Shown here: one piece after another, positions 26,275 to 35,322 of the stretch
Position numbering within the stretch: position 1 is the stretch's first letter
Layout: every line of letters begins with the position of its first letter
DNA from: an uncultured Chloroflexota bacterium
GTDB lineage: Bacteria; Chloroflexota; Anaerolineae; UBA4142; SHND01
Length of the DNA stretch: 64,000 bases
Direction of reading: 5' to 3'
NCBI GenBank assembly: GCA_937870825.1
Contig: CALMZO010000219.1
Location: 1 to 64,000 of the forward strand
Notes under the pieces: model-generated
The model's database searches: none
What the model was told of the DNA's origin: nothing
Seen by the model: only the letters and a program-made list of their open reading frames with translations
Made by a program: the position numbers and the translations under genes

Positions 26275-26603
26275 TGAACGCTCTGTACGTTCGTTGTTGG
26301 TTTCAAGATACAGGAAGCTATAGTGCCAATGTATCAGTGCAATTCTGAATGGAGCGTAGGGATTCTTGCGGAACCGTTGTCCGAATTGTTCTTACAGAGG
26401 ATATAGGTAAAACTTTGTAGGAGAAACGCCGATATGCCGTAGGACAAATTCGGACACGATTGTCAGAACTCTGCCTACTGGATTTGCGTCATGTTTGCCT
26501 TATAGTGAACATCAAATTGGAGCCGCTGGCGCCGGGACAGACCAGCGGTTCGATAGTATGTCCAAAATTTTTGTATGCGGGGATACGCGAAACATACAAT
26601 TCT
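26275..26603. other. Divergent intergenic region (CsbD / receiver protein)
   Basis: About 330 bases with no gene. TGTCCGAATT (26378-26387) and AATTCGGACA (26447-26456) are inverted copies about 60 bases apart, and GTAGGA occurs at 26417 and 26439, echoing the element near 8742 and 63144. It probably holds regulatory sites for both directions. Confidence 0.4.
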
Positions 26604-26996
26604 ATGAATGTCTTTGTGGTAGAAGATTCGTCGCTCTTGCGCGAACGGCTGATTCGGACATTGACCGGGATAGAAGGAGTACAAGTCAACGGTTTCGCCG
26701 ATACCGCCGATGAGGCAATTGAACAAATTCAAAAGCTTCACCCGGACGCCATTATTCTCGACATTCGTTTGAGACAAGGGACTGGGTTCCAAGTCTTGCA
26801 ATCTGTCAAGGGGCGCGGCAAGGGCCCTCTCGTAATTGTCTTGACCAACTTTGCCTATCCACAATACCGTAAAAAATACCTGGATGCCGGCGCCGATTTC
26901 TTTTTTGACAAGTCGAACGAGTTCGAGCAGGTTGTTGGCGTGTTACAAGCACAAATCCACAGGAAAGGCCTGAATGACACCCCCCCTGACGCGTAA
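26604..26996 (+). CDS. Receiver-only response regulator, copy 1
   Basis: 130 residues, a CheY-like receiver with no output domain: acidic Glu7/Asp8, phospho-acceptor Asp53 (ILDIRL), Thr81 (VLTN) and Lys103 (FFDKS). The insert RQGTGFQVLQ and the FAYPQYRKKYLDAGADFF stretch are shared with the protein at 29582, so the two are paralogues. Such proteins usually pass phosphate in a relay or bind a partner. ATG 26604 matches the receiver start; upstream in-frame codons add unrelated residues. Its 3' end overlaps the GH13 gene by 23 bases. Confidence 0.85.
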   Translation: MNVFVVEDSSLLRERLIRTLTGIEGVQVNGFADTADEAIEQIQKLHPDAIILDIRLRQGTGFQVLQSVKGRGKGPLVIVLTNFAYPQYRKKYLDAGADFFFDKSNEFEQVVGVLQAQIHRKGLNDTPPDA

Positions 26997-28710
26997 TAGC
27001 ACAGCGACACAAAATCACACTCAAAACACACGTCAGATTATGCTGACACTCTTGGCGCCTTATAATGACCAAGTGCAAATTCTCGGAACGTTTACCAATT
27101 GGGAGCCGCGTGATTTACAGCGCGACGAACAGGGTTGGTGGCGCGCCGAATTTCCTCTGGCAGACGGCGACTATGAATACCGCTTTCGGGTCAAGTCCAA
27201 AAGTTGGTTCGCGCTTGACCAATGGTGTGAAATCAGCGACCCATATGCCACGCGTATCAATCCTTTCAACAGTGACGCGAGTATCTTGACCATTCGCAAT
27301 GGCGAGCGCGTCGTGGACCAATATGTTTGGCAGCACGACGACAAACCATTGCCATCCGATTCTGAACTGGTGTTGTATGAAATGCACATCGGCGGTTTCG
27401 GCTGGGACCCTCACCAACCTGAAAAATTCGGGACGTTCGACATGGTGCGCGCAAAACTCGATTACCTCGTTGACCTTGGCGTGAATGCCATCGAGTTGAT
27501 GCCCCTGCACGAATTTCCGATGGATTATTCGTGGGGCTACAACCCGCGTTTTCACTTTGCCGTCGAATCGGCGTACGGCACGCCGACCGATTTCAAACGC
27601 CTCGTTGACGCATGTCATGCGCGCGGCATCCGCGTCATTCTCGACGTCGTATTCAATCACGGCGAGAATGAACATCCGCTGACCCGGATTGATTACGACT
27701 ACTGGTTTTATCACGACAACCCGGACCCCGAAGGAGTGCGGTTCGGTCCAAAATTCGATTACGTTCATTTTGACGAACATCGCCAGACGTTTCCCGCGCG
27801 CGACTATGTACGCGCGTGCGCGTTGTTTTGGCTGCGCGAATATCATCTCGACGGGTTTCGTTTTGATGCCACTGCCCTGATTAACAATTTTGATTTCCTG
27901 CGCGAACTGCGCGACGAACTCAAAGCAAACAGCGACGGCAAACCCTTGTTGTTGATTGCGGAACATCTGCCCCCCGACCCTGCCGTCACGGGTTTGCACG
28001 GACCGCTTGACGCCGCGTGGCATTTCGCATTTCATGACCAAATCAAAGCCAACATTCTCGGCAAAGAGGTCAAAGGTCGCCAACCATACGACATGGACGC
28101 GACGCTGGCGGCGTTGGACGCGCGCCGCGGCGGCTATAGCGGCACACAAAATGTCGTCAACTTTACAACCTCGCACGACGAATCGTACGCTATCGCGGAA
28201 TTGGGCGCGGCAGGGGTATTTGACCAGGCTGCATTCCGCCGCGCGAAAAATGCGGCGACGCTTTTGTTAACCGCGCCGGGCATTCCGATGCTGGAAATGG
28301 GCGAAGAGTTTGGCGAATATTCGCCGACGAGCATTGACGATGTAAAAATTCATTGGGAATTGTTAGATACGCCACTCGCCCGGGACCTGCACCGCTATTA
28401 CAAGAGTCTGCTGCTGCTTCGCAAAACAAATCGCGCCTTGCAGCAAGACAACAATATCGAATTTCTGTACGTGAATCCGGAACGCCAAGTGCTGGCGTTC
28501 AAGCGGTGGGATGAGCAAGGCAATGTAGTGGTCGTCGTTGTCAATTTGCACGATACCTTCGCCGGTGAAGTGGAAATCCCTACTCTGCCTGCTGACGGCG
28601 CATGGCATGAATGGCTTTACGATTATGATGTGACTGTGCAAGGCGGCATTTTGCGCGACCAGCTCGCCGAAAGTGAAATCAAGATTTATCTGGGTCCTAA
28701 ATCCTCATAA
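26974..28710 (+). CDS. GH13 alpha-amylase-family enzyme, branching-enzyme/MTHase-like
   Basis: 578 residues. N-terminal CBM48-like beta domain (about 24-115, VQILGTFTNWEP), a GH13 barrel with region I DVVFNH (224-229), nucleophile Asp298 in DGFRFDAT, acid/base Glu330 in LLIAEH, and region IV TTSHDE (His401, Asp402), then a C-terminal beta domain. The layout resembles glycogen branching enzyme and maltooligosyltrehalose trehalohydrolase; I cannot choose between them. AGGAAAGG lies six bases before ATG 26974, inside the upstream receiver gene, so the two are probably coupled. Linking alpha-glucan or trehalose chemistry to a receiver protein is unusual. Confidence 0.85.
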   Translation: MTPPLTRNSTATQNHTQNTRQIMLTLLAPYNDQVQILGTFTNWEPRDLQRDEQGWWRAEFPLADGDYEYRFRVKSKSWFALDQWCEISDPYATRINPFNSDASILTIRNGERVVDQYVWQHDDKPLPSDSELVLYEMHIGGFGWDPHQPEKFGTFDMVRAKLDYLVDLGVNAIELMPLHEFPMDYSWGYNPRFHFAVESAYGTPTDFKRLVDACHARGIRVILDVVFNHGENEHPLTRIDYDYWFYHDNPDPEGVRFGPKFDYVHFDEHRQTFPARDYVRACALFWLREYHLDGFRFDATALINNFDFLRELRDELKANSDGKPLLLIAEHLPPDPAVTGLHGPLDAAWHFAFHDQIKANILGKEVKGRQPYDMDATLAALDARRGGYSGTQNVVNFTTSHDESYAIAELGAAGVFDQAAFRRAKNAATLLLTAPGIPMLEMGEEFGEYSPTSIDDVKIHWELLDTPLARDLHRYYKSLLLLRKTNRALQQDNNIEFLYVNPERQVLAFKRWDEQGNVVVVVVNLHDTFAGEVEIPTLPADGAWHEWLYDYDVTVQGGILRDQLAESEIKIYLGPKSS

Positions 28711-28770
28711 CATTCGGTTACACTGCAAGGTCCAGACGCGTAGCGGGGACGAGAACATCGAGGACGAGCA

Positions 28771-29400
28771 ATGAAGATTTTGATTGCTGACGACCACACC
28801 GTCGTGCGGCAAGGACTGCGGTTAATCCTTGCCAACGAGTTCAAAAAGGCAACGTTCGGCGAAGCGAACGACACCGACGCTTTGTTTGAACAACTCAAAA
28901 AGGACGAGTGGGACGTGGTTATTATGGACTTGTCCATGCCGGGGGGCAGCGGACTCAATACGTTAAAGGAAATCAAACACAATCATCCCCAAATGCCGGT
29001 GCTGGTGTTGAGCATGTACCCCGAAGACCAGTACGCGGTGCGGACATTGAAAGCGGGCGCGTCCGGCTATTTGACCAAAGAGAGTGCGTCGGAAGAGCTT
29101 GTTAATGCGATGCACAAAATCCTCCGCGGCGGGAAATACATCAATGCGTCGGTGGCGGAAAAACTGTTGTTGCAAATCGGCAATGACGACGGGCGCCCGC
29201 CGCACGAACTCTTGTCCGACCGCGAATATCAAGTGTTGTGCATGATTGCGTCGGGCAAAGAGGTCGGACAAATCGCGACCGACCTCTCGCTGAGTGTCAA
29301 AACGGTCAGTACCTATCGGGCGCGCATCCTTGAAAAAATGAATATGAAGACCAATGCGGAGCTCACGCATTACGCGATTGAAAACAAATTGGTGTTGTAG
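28771..29400 (+). CDS. NarL/FixJ-family response regulator
   Basis: 209 residues. Receiver domain (1-120) with Asp7/Asp8, phospho-acceptor Asp53 (IMDLSMPGG) and Lys103 (LTKES); C-terminal LuxR-type helix-turn-helix (about 147-205: LSDREYQVLCMIASGKEVGQIATDLSLSVKTVSTYRARILEKM). DNA-binding transcription factor. Its natural partners are HisKA_3 kinases, and the giant kinase at 85-8505 is one, but nothing in the layout links them. A good terminator follows at 29409. Confidence 0.92.
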   Translation: MKILIADDHTVVRQGLRLILANEFKKATFGEANDTDALFEQLKKDEWDVVIMDLSMPGGSGLNTLKEIKHNHPQMPVLVLSMYPEDQYAVRTLKAGASGYLTKESASEELVNAMHKILRGGKYINASVAEKLLLQIGNDDGRPPHELLSDREYQVLCMIASGKEVGQIATDLSLSVKTVSTYRARILEKMNMKTNAELTHYAIENKLVL

Positions 29401-29408
29401 CACGACAG

Positions 29409-29442
29409 ACCTCCGGGATTTTGAGAATCTCGGAGGTTTTTT
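29409..29442 (+). terminator. Terminator after the NarL-type gene
   Basis: ACCTCCGGGATT pairs with AATCTCGGAGGT around a five-base loop, followed by TTTTTTG. Confidence 0.88.
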
Positions 29443-29581
29443 GTCAGTGTTGTACCTACAAAATTTTTTTCCTGCTTCCTACGCGCACTTCAGTCCTCTG
29501 CCGATGCCCTCCAACCGTTCACTTTGGTAGAATCACCTACGTAAACCGTTACGGACGAAACTTAAATCGAAGGAAAGACAA

Positions 29582-30007
29582 ATGAATTTATATATTGTGG
29601 AAAATTCCAGTTACCTGCGCGAACGGCTGACGCGGCTCGTGGCGCGCCGACAAGGTGTTCAAGTCGTCGGCTACGCGGCGACAGCGCGCGATGCCGTTCA
29701 AGACATCCAGCGTCTCAAACCGGATGTTGTCCTGCTCGACATTCGACTCGACCAAGGTACCGGGCTGGACGTTCTCAAGCAAATCAAAATGCGTGGGCAG
29801 CCGCCTACGGTCATCGTTTTGACCAATTATGCGTATCCGCAATATCGTGAACGGTTTCTCGCCGGAGGCGCAGACTATTTCTTTGATAAATCGGCAGAAC
29901 TGGACATGATGCTTCAGGCATTGGAAACACTTCGTCATCGCTTTCAACGCGAACAGCAACTGCCTCGCGCAGAACATTCCATGTCTGCACAGCGCGCAAT
30001 TCATTAG
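29582..30007 (+). CDS. Receiver-only response regulator, copy 2
   Basis: 141 residues, paralogue of 26604 (LLDIRLDQGTG, NYAYPQYRERFLAGGADYFFDKS). Phospho-acceptor Asp53, Thr81 and Lys103 are kept, but the acidic pair that holds magnesium reads Glu7-Asn8 instead of two acids, so phosphorylation may be weaker or constitutively altered. AAGGAAAG precedes the ATG. It is followed nine bases later by the HEAT/BNR protein and shares its transcript. Confidence 0.85.
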   Translation: MNLYIVENSSYLRERLTRLVARRQGVQVVGYAATARDAVQDIQRLKPDVVLLDIRLDQGTGLDVLKQIKMRGQPPTVIVLTNYAYPQYRERFLAGGADYFFDKSAELDMMLQALETLRHRFQREQQLPRAEHSMSAQRAIH

Positions 30008-30016
30008 GAGTTCACA

Positions 30017-31090
30017 ATGGTGACCAATCCGGTTCGATATCTTTATCCGATTGCTCCGGCACCACGCCGCCGCATTGCGTTGTGGACTGTTCTTGTGCTG
30101 GGGCTTGCGTTGCTTGCGACACTTGTCGTTTTGAACGCGAGCGCGAACCCGCCGAACGCTGCCGAAGTGCGGATTCAAGGATGGGTCGGCGAATTACAGA
30201 GTGACCGCTTGACCGCGCGGCGCCACAACGCGCAGCGCGAATTGGAAAAAGCGGGCAAGGATGCAGTCCCCGCGTTGACCGTGGCGTTGCGCTCGGACAA
30301 CGCGGTGCTCCGCCGTAACGCGGCAGACATGTTGGGCTTTATCGCTTCGCCGCTCGCAATTCCAAATTTGCAATATACACTCGCAAACGACTCGACCCCC
30401 GCCGTGCGCCGCAACGCCGCCTGGGCATTGGGCGAAATGGACAGCTTTGTGCCATTCCATGATTTACAGCGCGCAGCGCTGCTTGACACAAATGCTTTGG
30501 TGCGGGAGACTGCGCAAGATTCGCTCGCGCGCATGCGAACACGTCTCGCATTGTCCGCAGGCATTGACGAACGCGAACTAAATTCCTATGCCGTTGCGCC
30601 GACGAGCAGAGATGTGATTTACGCGGCGACGCGTCGGAATCTGGTTATTACGCGTGACGGCGGCAAAACGTGGACTACTTTGGAAAATGCGCTGCCGAGT
30701 ATGGCGAGTGTTTTGGTGGTCAGCCCGACGAACGCGTTGACGCTCTATGCAGGCATAGACAGTTTGGGAATGTATAAAAGTGTTGACGGCGGACGCGAAT
30801 GGCATGCGATTAACGACGGTTTGGACATTCCGGCAGGCGCGCGTTACGTCATTAGCGCAATCACTGTAGATGCGACAGAACCGCAGCGCGTGTTGATTGC
30901 TACAGGGGTACTAGTCGGCACAAGCAAGGTAGAATTGGTGCCGACGGGAATCCGGCGTTCGGACGATGGCGGTATGACGTGGAAAGTCATGCAGACCCAA
31001 GTACGCGAGCCGGTGACGCAACTCGCAGTCAAGGGCAATCAAGTGTATGCCCTTGCAGGGAAACAGGTGATGGTCTATCGGTTAAGTTGA
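30017..31090 (+). CDS. Membrane-anchored HEAT-repeat plus BNR/sialidase-like repeat protein
   Basis: 357 residues. N-terminal anchor (about 20-42), then HEAT-like helical repeats (about 60-180: AVPALTVALRSDNAVLRRNAADMLGFI, AIPNLQYTL..NAAWALGEM), then beta-propeller-type BNR repeats (VITRDGGKTWTTL, YKSVDGGREWHAI, RRSDDGGMTWKVM) carrying the Asp-box pattern. It would present a protein-binding surface outside the cell membrane. HEAT plus BNR in one exported protein is uncommon. Function unknown. AGGAG precedes the ATG. Confidence 0.78.
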   Translation: MVTNPVRYLYPIAPAPRRRIALWTVLVLGLALLATLVVLNASANPPNAAEVRIQGWVGELQSDRLTARRHNAQRELEKAGKDAVPALTVALRSDNAVLRRNAADMLGFIASPLAIPNLQYTLANDSTPAVRRNAAWALGEMDSFVPFHDLQRAALLDTNALVRETAQDSLARMRTRLALSAGIDERELNSYAVAPTSRDVIYAATRRNLVITRDGGKTWTTLENALPSMASVLVVSPTNALTLYAGIDSLGMYKSVDGGREWHAINDGLDIPAGARYVISAITVDATEPQRVLIATGVLVGTSKVELVPTGIRRSDDGGMTWKVMQTQVREPVTQLAVKGNQVYALAGKQVMVYRLS

Positions 31091-31116
31091 GCTGGCTCTA
31101 GTTAGTGCACGCAGCG

Positions 31117-31154
31117 ATAAAAATTCCCGCACATCATGTGCGGGAATTTTTTTA
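31117..31154. terminator. Bidirectional terminator, HEAT/BNR gene / AI-2E family gene
   Basis: ATAAAAATTCCCGCACAT and its complement ATGTGCGGGAATTTTT flank a one-base centre, with A/T-runs both sides, between convergent genes. Confidence 0.88.
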
Positions 31155-31174
31155 TCCCAACTCCCCCGAACATT

Positions 31175-32320
31175 TTACTTTGCCGTCAAAATCGTTGGAG
31201 CGGGTTCCGTCGTGTCAATGGTTTCGGCCGGTTCGGGTGGAACAGCCTCCTCATCCAACAATACGGCGCCATCTTGCATCACCGGGAATTTACGGGCTTC
31301 CACCGTGGGCTCAATCACAAATTCGCGCACGATAATTTTGAGCGCGGCTGCAATCGGAATCGCAACGAGCGCGCCGCCAATCCCGCCCAAAAGATGACCC
31401 GATGTGATTGCCAGCAGAACGAACAAGGGACTCAAGCCGACCTGACGTTCCATGACTTTGGGCACCAGAATCTGCGCTTCAATTTGTTGAATGATGATAA
31501 ATGCCAACGCCGTGAGAATCGCTTTTTCCGGCGAGTCTAACAGCGCAATCAAAATCGCCGGCACCGCGCCGATAATCGGTCCAACCATCGGAATCAATTC
31601 CGCGAGTGCGGCAAAGACCGCCAACGCCAACGCGGAACGCACGCCCAATAGGGAAAGTGCCGTAAACGCAAAAATTCCAAGCGTCGCGGAAAGAATCAGC
31701 TGCCCGCGCACGAACGCGCCGAGCGTCGTTTCAATTTCGCCAAAGATGGAAATAAAGCGTTCACGGTGACGCAGGCGCAGCATTTTCAACGCAAGTTGTT
31801 CCATCCGGTCACGTTCGGTGAACCAATAAAATGCCATCACAAAGAGAATCAGCGCTTCGCTGACAATGATGACACTGTCGAACAGAATTTCTTCTGTACG
31901 CGCTTGGAACTGCGCTTGCAATTGGGTCAACATCTGTTGGAGGTCTGCCGCGCGCAGCAATGGCGCCTGCGTTGCATTGTTCATCAACACGGTCTGCATG
32001 CGCCAGATGGCATTTTCGATGCCGAACAAAATTGCTGCCTGCGATTCGAGCAAATCTTGCACCGCGCTCAAAATGGACGGCACCAGCACAATGACAATTC
32101 CCGCCAGAGCGGCAAGAAACCCAAGATAAATAACCAGAATAGAGATGATTGGCGGTATGCCGCGCTCGCTCAACGTTTTCACAATCGGGCGCACGGTAGA
32201 CGCGAATAGAATCGCGCCAAAAAATAAAAAGAGAATGCTGCGGACTTGGTACATGCCGTACAGTGTGGCGACGGTGGCAATGACGATGACTGTCTTGAAG
32301 AAAAATTGTTTCAGTTCCAC
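31175..32320 (-). CDS. AI-2E family transporter (PerM/TqsA-like)
   Basis: 381 residues with seven or eight hydrophobic helices in the AI-2E family arrangement: an N-terminal pair, a long amphipathic periplasmic segment (about 95-150), then IISEALILFVMAFYWF and the conserved LAELIPMVGPIIGAVPAILIALL and PLFVLLAITSGHLLGGIGGALVAIPIAA blocks. The C-terminal 40 residues are an acidic, Pro-rich cytoplasmic tail. Family members export small molecules or, in some lineages, Na+/Li+ ions; the substrate is not readable. GTG 32320 has AGAGG eight bases upstream; the frame's first codon (TTG 32353) does not. Confidence 0.88.
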   Translation of the reverse strand: MELKQFFFKTVIVIATVATLYGMYQVRSILFLFFGAILFASTVRPIVKTLSERGIPPIISILVIYLGFLAALAGIVIVLVPSILSAVQDLLESQAAILFGIENAIWRMQTVLMNNATQAPLLRAADLQQMLTQLQAQFQARTEEILFDSVIIVSEALILFVMAFYWFTERDRMEQLALKMLRLRHRERFISIFGEIETTLGAFVRGQLILSATLGIFAFTALSLLGVRSALALAVFAALAELIPMVGPIIGAVPAILIALLDSPEKAILTALAFIIIQQIEAQILVPKVMERQVGLSPLFVLLAITSGHLLGGIGGALVAIPIAAALKIIVREFVIEPTVEARKFPVMQDGAVLLDEEAVPPEPAETIDTTEPAPTILTAK

Positions 32321-32543
32321 GATGCTGCCTCTGTTTTTTTCGCAAGCATACAAGACCTTGCTCCGGACGCTATGTGCCGGGATATAACGGCAAGGTACAG
32401 CTCAAGATACATATTTGAACAATGTATCTGCAATTGTGTCGGCTCGCTGTATCTTGAAGCATAGACACGGAAAAAATTTCGTATATCGTTAGTTTGTTGC
32501 AGACGGAATGAAAATTTTTTGTACAGAGACGGGAGTCGCACGC

Positions 32544-33662
32544 ATGGCAAAACCAACACGCGCTCGACGCAAAATTCGGTACGCAATCGTCGGTCTCGGC
32601 TGGATTTCTCAAACAGCCGTGATGCCTGCATTTCAAAACGCGGAAAATTCGGAAATGACCGCACTTGTTTCGGACGATGCGGAAAAATTACAAGCGCTCG
32701 GCAAGCAGTACAATATCGAAAATTTATACCTGTACGACCAATACGATGAATGTCTCAACAGCCCCCAAGTCGACGCGGTGTACATCGGTCTGCCGAATCA
32801 TCTCCATCGCGAATATGCGGTGCGCGCTGCCAATGCGGGCGTACATGTCTATTGCGAAAAACCGATGGCGGTCACCGAACGCGAATGTGAGGAGATGATT
32901 CGCGCCGCAGAGGACAATGCCGTCAAGTTAATGATTGCGTACCGTTTGCATTTTGAGGCGGGAAATCTGGAGGCGATTCAAGTCGTCAATAACGGGACGA
33001 TTGGCGACCCGCAATTTTTCACTTCGACGTTCACACAGCAAGTCGAAAAAGACAATGTGCGTTGGATGCCCACCGCGCAGGGCGGCGGTCCCCTGTACGA
33101 TCTCGGCGTGTACTGTATCAACGCGTCGCGTTATCTTTTCCGCGCCGAGCCAACCCAGGTGCAGGCGGCAATGACCTATCATGACACGGATGAAACCTCG
33201 CGTGTGGAAAACAAAGTGGCTGCGACGTTGCGTTTCCCTGATGAACGCCTCGCCACATTCGTGTGCGGCTTTGGACAGGAAGGCAACTCGCACTATACGG
33301 TGATTGGCACGCAAGGGATGCTGCGCGCCGACCCCGCCTATACGTTTATGGGGGACATCAATTTGCACATTACGCGCGCAGGACAGACGGAAACGCGCAA
33401 TTTTCCGGCGCGCGACCAATTCGGTCCGCAGCTCGTTTATTTTTCCGATTGTGTGCTGTACGACCGGGAACCGGAACCTTCCGGCGTTGAAGGACTGAAC
33501 GATGTTCGCGTCATTCGCGCGTTGCACCAGGCGGCGGAAACGGGACGCGCCATGTCCCTGCATCTGACCGAAAAACAAAAACCGACCAAACGCCAAGAAA
33601 TTTCGCGCCCGCCCATTGAATCGCCGCAACTCGTCAAAGCCGAATCGCCTTCGGGAGAATAA
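32544..33662 (+). CDS. Gfo/Idh/MocA family NAD(P)-dependent oxidoreductase
   Basis: 372 residues. N-terminal Rossmann domain (YAIVGLGWISQTAVMPAFQ), the CEKPMAV motif with the family's catalytic-region Lys (about residue 108), and a C-terminal alpha/beta domain (GGGPLYDLGVYCINASRYLF). Enzymes of this group oxidise or reduce sugars, cyclitols or biliverdin-type substrates; this one resembles glucose-fructose-oxidoreductase-like proteins but the substrate is open. GGGAG eight bases before ATG 32544 favours it over ATG 32508. A basic tail follows the enzyme domain. Confidence 0.9.
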   Translation: MAKPTRARRKIRYAIVGLGWISQTAVMPAFQNAENSEMTALVSDDAEKLQALGKQYNIENLYLYDQYDECLNSPQVDAVYIGLPNHLHREYAVRAANAGVHVYCEKPMAVTERECEEMIRAAEDNAVKLMIAYRLHFEAGNLEAIQVVNNGTIGDPQFFTSTFTQQVEKDNVRWMPTAQGGGPLYDLGVYCINASRYLFRAEPTQVQAAMTYHDTDETSRVENKVAATLRFPDERLATFVCGFGQEGNSHYTVIGTQGMLRADPAYTFMGDINLHITRAGQTETRNFPARDQFGPQLVYFSDCVLYDREPEPSGVEGLNDVRVIRALHQAAETGRAMSLHLTEKQKPTKRQEISRPPIESPQLVKAESPSGE

Positions 33663-33666
33663 GAAA

Positions 33667-33689
33667 GGGCAACCTTCAAGGTTGCCCTA
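33667..33689. terminator. Small convergent hairpin
   Basis: AGGGCAACCTT and AAGGTTGCCCT pair exactly around a single base, between the oxidoreductase gene and the leftward GT28 gene, overlapping the latter's stop. Its T-run is poor. Confidence 0.5.
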
Positions 33690-34847
33690 TGCATTTGCGG
33701 CGAGATGTCCTGCAAGTGACTTTTGCCAATCGTCCAGCGTGTGTTCGACGATATCAAGCGCCGCGTGCGGATGCCCAATCAGGCGTGCCTGAATACCCAT
33801 GTCGTTCAAGCGCGATTTTTGTTTGAGCAAAAAATCTACTGCCGCCGGGACCATTTCAGGCATTCGCAGTTGAATCGCCGCACCCGCGCCCGCGACAAAA
33901 TCCGCGTTCCATTCTTCCTGTCCGGGAATCGGGTCGATAATAATCATTGGCGTACTGCGCGCCAACACTTCGCTGACAATCAAGCCGCCGGCTTTGGTTA
34001 CGACCAAATCGCTCGCGGCAACGAGGTCGTCTACAAAATCAATCTTGCCCAATTTTTGCAGACGCACCTTTTCCCCGCTCGTCAGGTCTTCCAATTCCTT
34101 TTCCAGTTCCTGATTGCGTCCCGCCACGACGACGAGTTCAAATTGCTGTTTGCTTGCGATGAGTCGTGTGACCATGCGGCGAACCCGTTCCGCAGCAATC
34201 CCGCCGCCGAACAGCGTGATAATGGGAATCGCATCCGGCAAGAAATGTTTCGCGCGCATCTCGCGCATGGCTTTCGGCTCGCCGATTTCCAATTTGACGG
34301 GGATGCCCGTGACAAACATTTTTTCGCGCGGCACACCGCGATCTGCCAAAATTTCGCGCGTCAAATCGCTCGGACAAAAGTACGCGTCCACACCTTCTGC
34401 CATCCATGTACGATGCGCGACAAAATCGGTGATGACGACATAGTGCAGTCCCGGATATTCCCCGCGCTGCACGAGATGATGTACGACCTGGACGGCGAGC
34501 GCGTGCGTGCTGACGATGATGTCGGGCGTGGTCCCCTTGATGAGTTTTTGCAAATCATTAAAAAACGGCGGACCGACAATGCTCAACAATTTTTCACTGC
34601 CCAACAGTTCGTCGGGTTTATCGCTTTCGGTCCCTTCGTACAAAAGCTTGTACAGCGCGGGAGCTTTTTCGCTGACTTGGGAATAAAATGTTTGCAGTGC
34701 CGCGCGGGTAATGTCATTCGTGAAATTGAGAATGTCTATCGCGCGCACCTGGACATCCGGAAAGCGTTGGTACGCTTCCGACAAAGCATTCGCCGCGCTC
34801 GTATGTCCCGTGCCGAGCGAGGCGTGCAAAACAAGAATCTGTGGCAT
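33687..34847 (-). CDS. GT28-type processive glycolipid glycosyltransferase (MGDG synthase/UgtP-like)
   Basis: 386 residues, GT-B fold. Near the N-terminus HASLGTGHTSAANAL (the diacylglycerol-binding loop family), then DIIVSTHALAVQVVHHL, the FVAHRTW segment, and the C-terminal nucleotide-sugar region LFGGGIAAERV and SDLVVTKAGGLIVSEVLARSTPMIIIDPIPGQEEWNADF. It most likely adds a hexose to diacylglycerol at the inner membrane face. ATG 34847 matches the family N-terminus; no ribosome site is seen and an upstream ATG (34916) remains possible. Confidence 0.88.
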   Translation of the reverse strand: MPQILVLHASLGTGHTSAANALSEAYQRFPDVQVRAIDILNFTNDITRAALQTFYSQVSEKAPALYKLLYEGTESDKPDELLGSEKLLSIVGPPFFNDLQKLIKGTTPDIIVSTHALAVQVVHHLVQRGEYPGLHYVVITDFVAHRTWMAEGVDAYFCPSDLTREILADRGVPREKMFVTGIPVKLEIGEPKAMREMRAKHFLPDAIPIITLFGGGIAAERVRRMVTRLIASKQQFELVVVAGRNQELEKELEDLTSGEKVRLQKLGKIDFVDDLVAASDLVVTKAGGLIVSEVLARSTPMIIIDPIPGQEEWNADFVAGAGAAIQLRMPEMVPAAVDFLLKQKSRLNDMGIQARLIGHPHAALDIVEHTLDDWQKSLAGHLAANA

Positions 34848-35200
34848 GTTTGAATGCGGCACCGCTGAAATCGTTCTGATATGATACGCCGACGATGAGG
34901 CTCTTACATCTGTCATCAATGGCTCAAGTTTCTAAAACGTGCCGGATTGAACCTTGTGATTCTAAAACAAGAAAGCTCGCTCGTCCAACAACCCCCGGCA
35001 GGGGATCCGTTTTGCAGTTCTGTTTGTAATAGACTGTAGAAACAGCGAAACGTAAAATCGAGTGCATCTTTAACCAAACGCCTGGACATCGACTCAACCC
35101 ATTGTTTCGATTTGTGCGTTTGGGAACAGCTCACACCAAGTTGGTTAATGCTGCCCCGGTAACCGTTTGGACTGTTTCTCATTTCCACCTTTTCGTGCTG

Positions 35201-35230
35201 AAGGCGCGCGTTTGCGGGAACGCGCGCCTT
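35201..35230. repeat. 12-bp GC-rich hairpin
   Basis: AAGGCGCGCGTT and AACGCGCGCCTT pair exactly around a six-base loop, with a T-rich stretch just to its left and no gene ending close by. It may be a remnant terminator. Confidence 0.5.
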
Positions 35231-35241
35231 CGGTGTTGTAC

Positions 35242-35296
35242 AAAAGCAAAACGCTCAAGGGCTTGTCACATCGGCAGTGACATGCCCCTTGAGCGT
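35242..35296 (-). terminator. Terminator of the leftward receiver gene
   Basis: On the minus strand AACGCTCAAGGGG, an inner GTCAC/GTGAC stem and CCCTTGAGCGTT are followed by TTTTGCTTTT, 27 bases after the stop at 35323. Confidence 0.8.
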
Positions 35297-35322
35297 TCGT
35301 GTTTATAAATTGTGAGAATCGG

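Larger units (their letters stand above)
34920..35322. other. Intergenic region with two hairpins, no gene
   Basis: About 400 bases. The reading frames present look non-coding. Two strong stems are seen: 35201-35230 and 35242-35296. The left half should carry the promoter of the leftward GT28 gene. Confidence 0.45.

Noticed and set aside
35102-35308. 68-codon rightward frame
   Set aside because: It runs through a strong hairpin, has no ribosome site and no protein-like composition.
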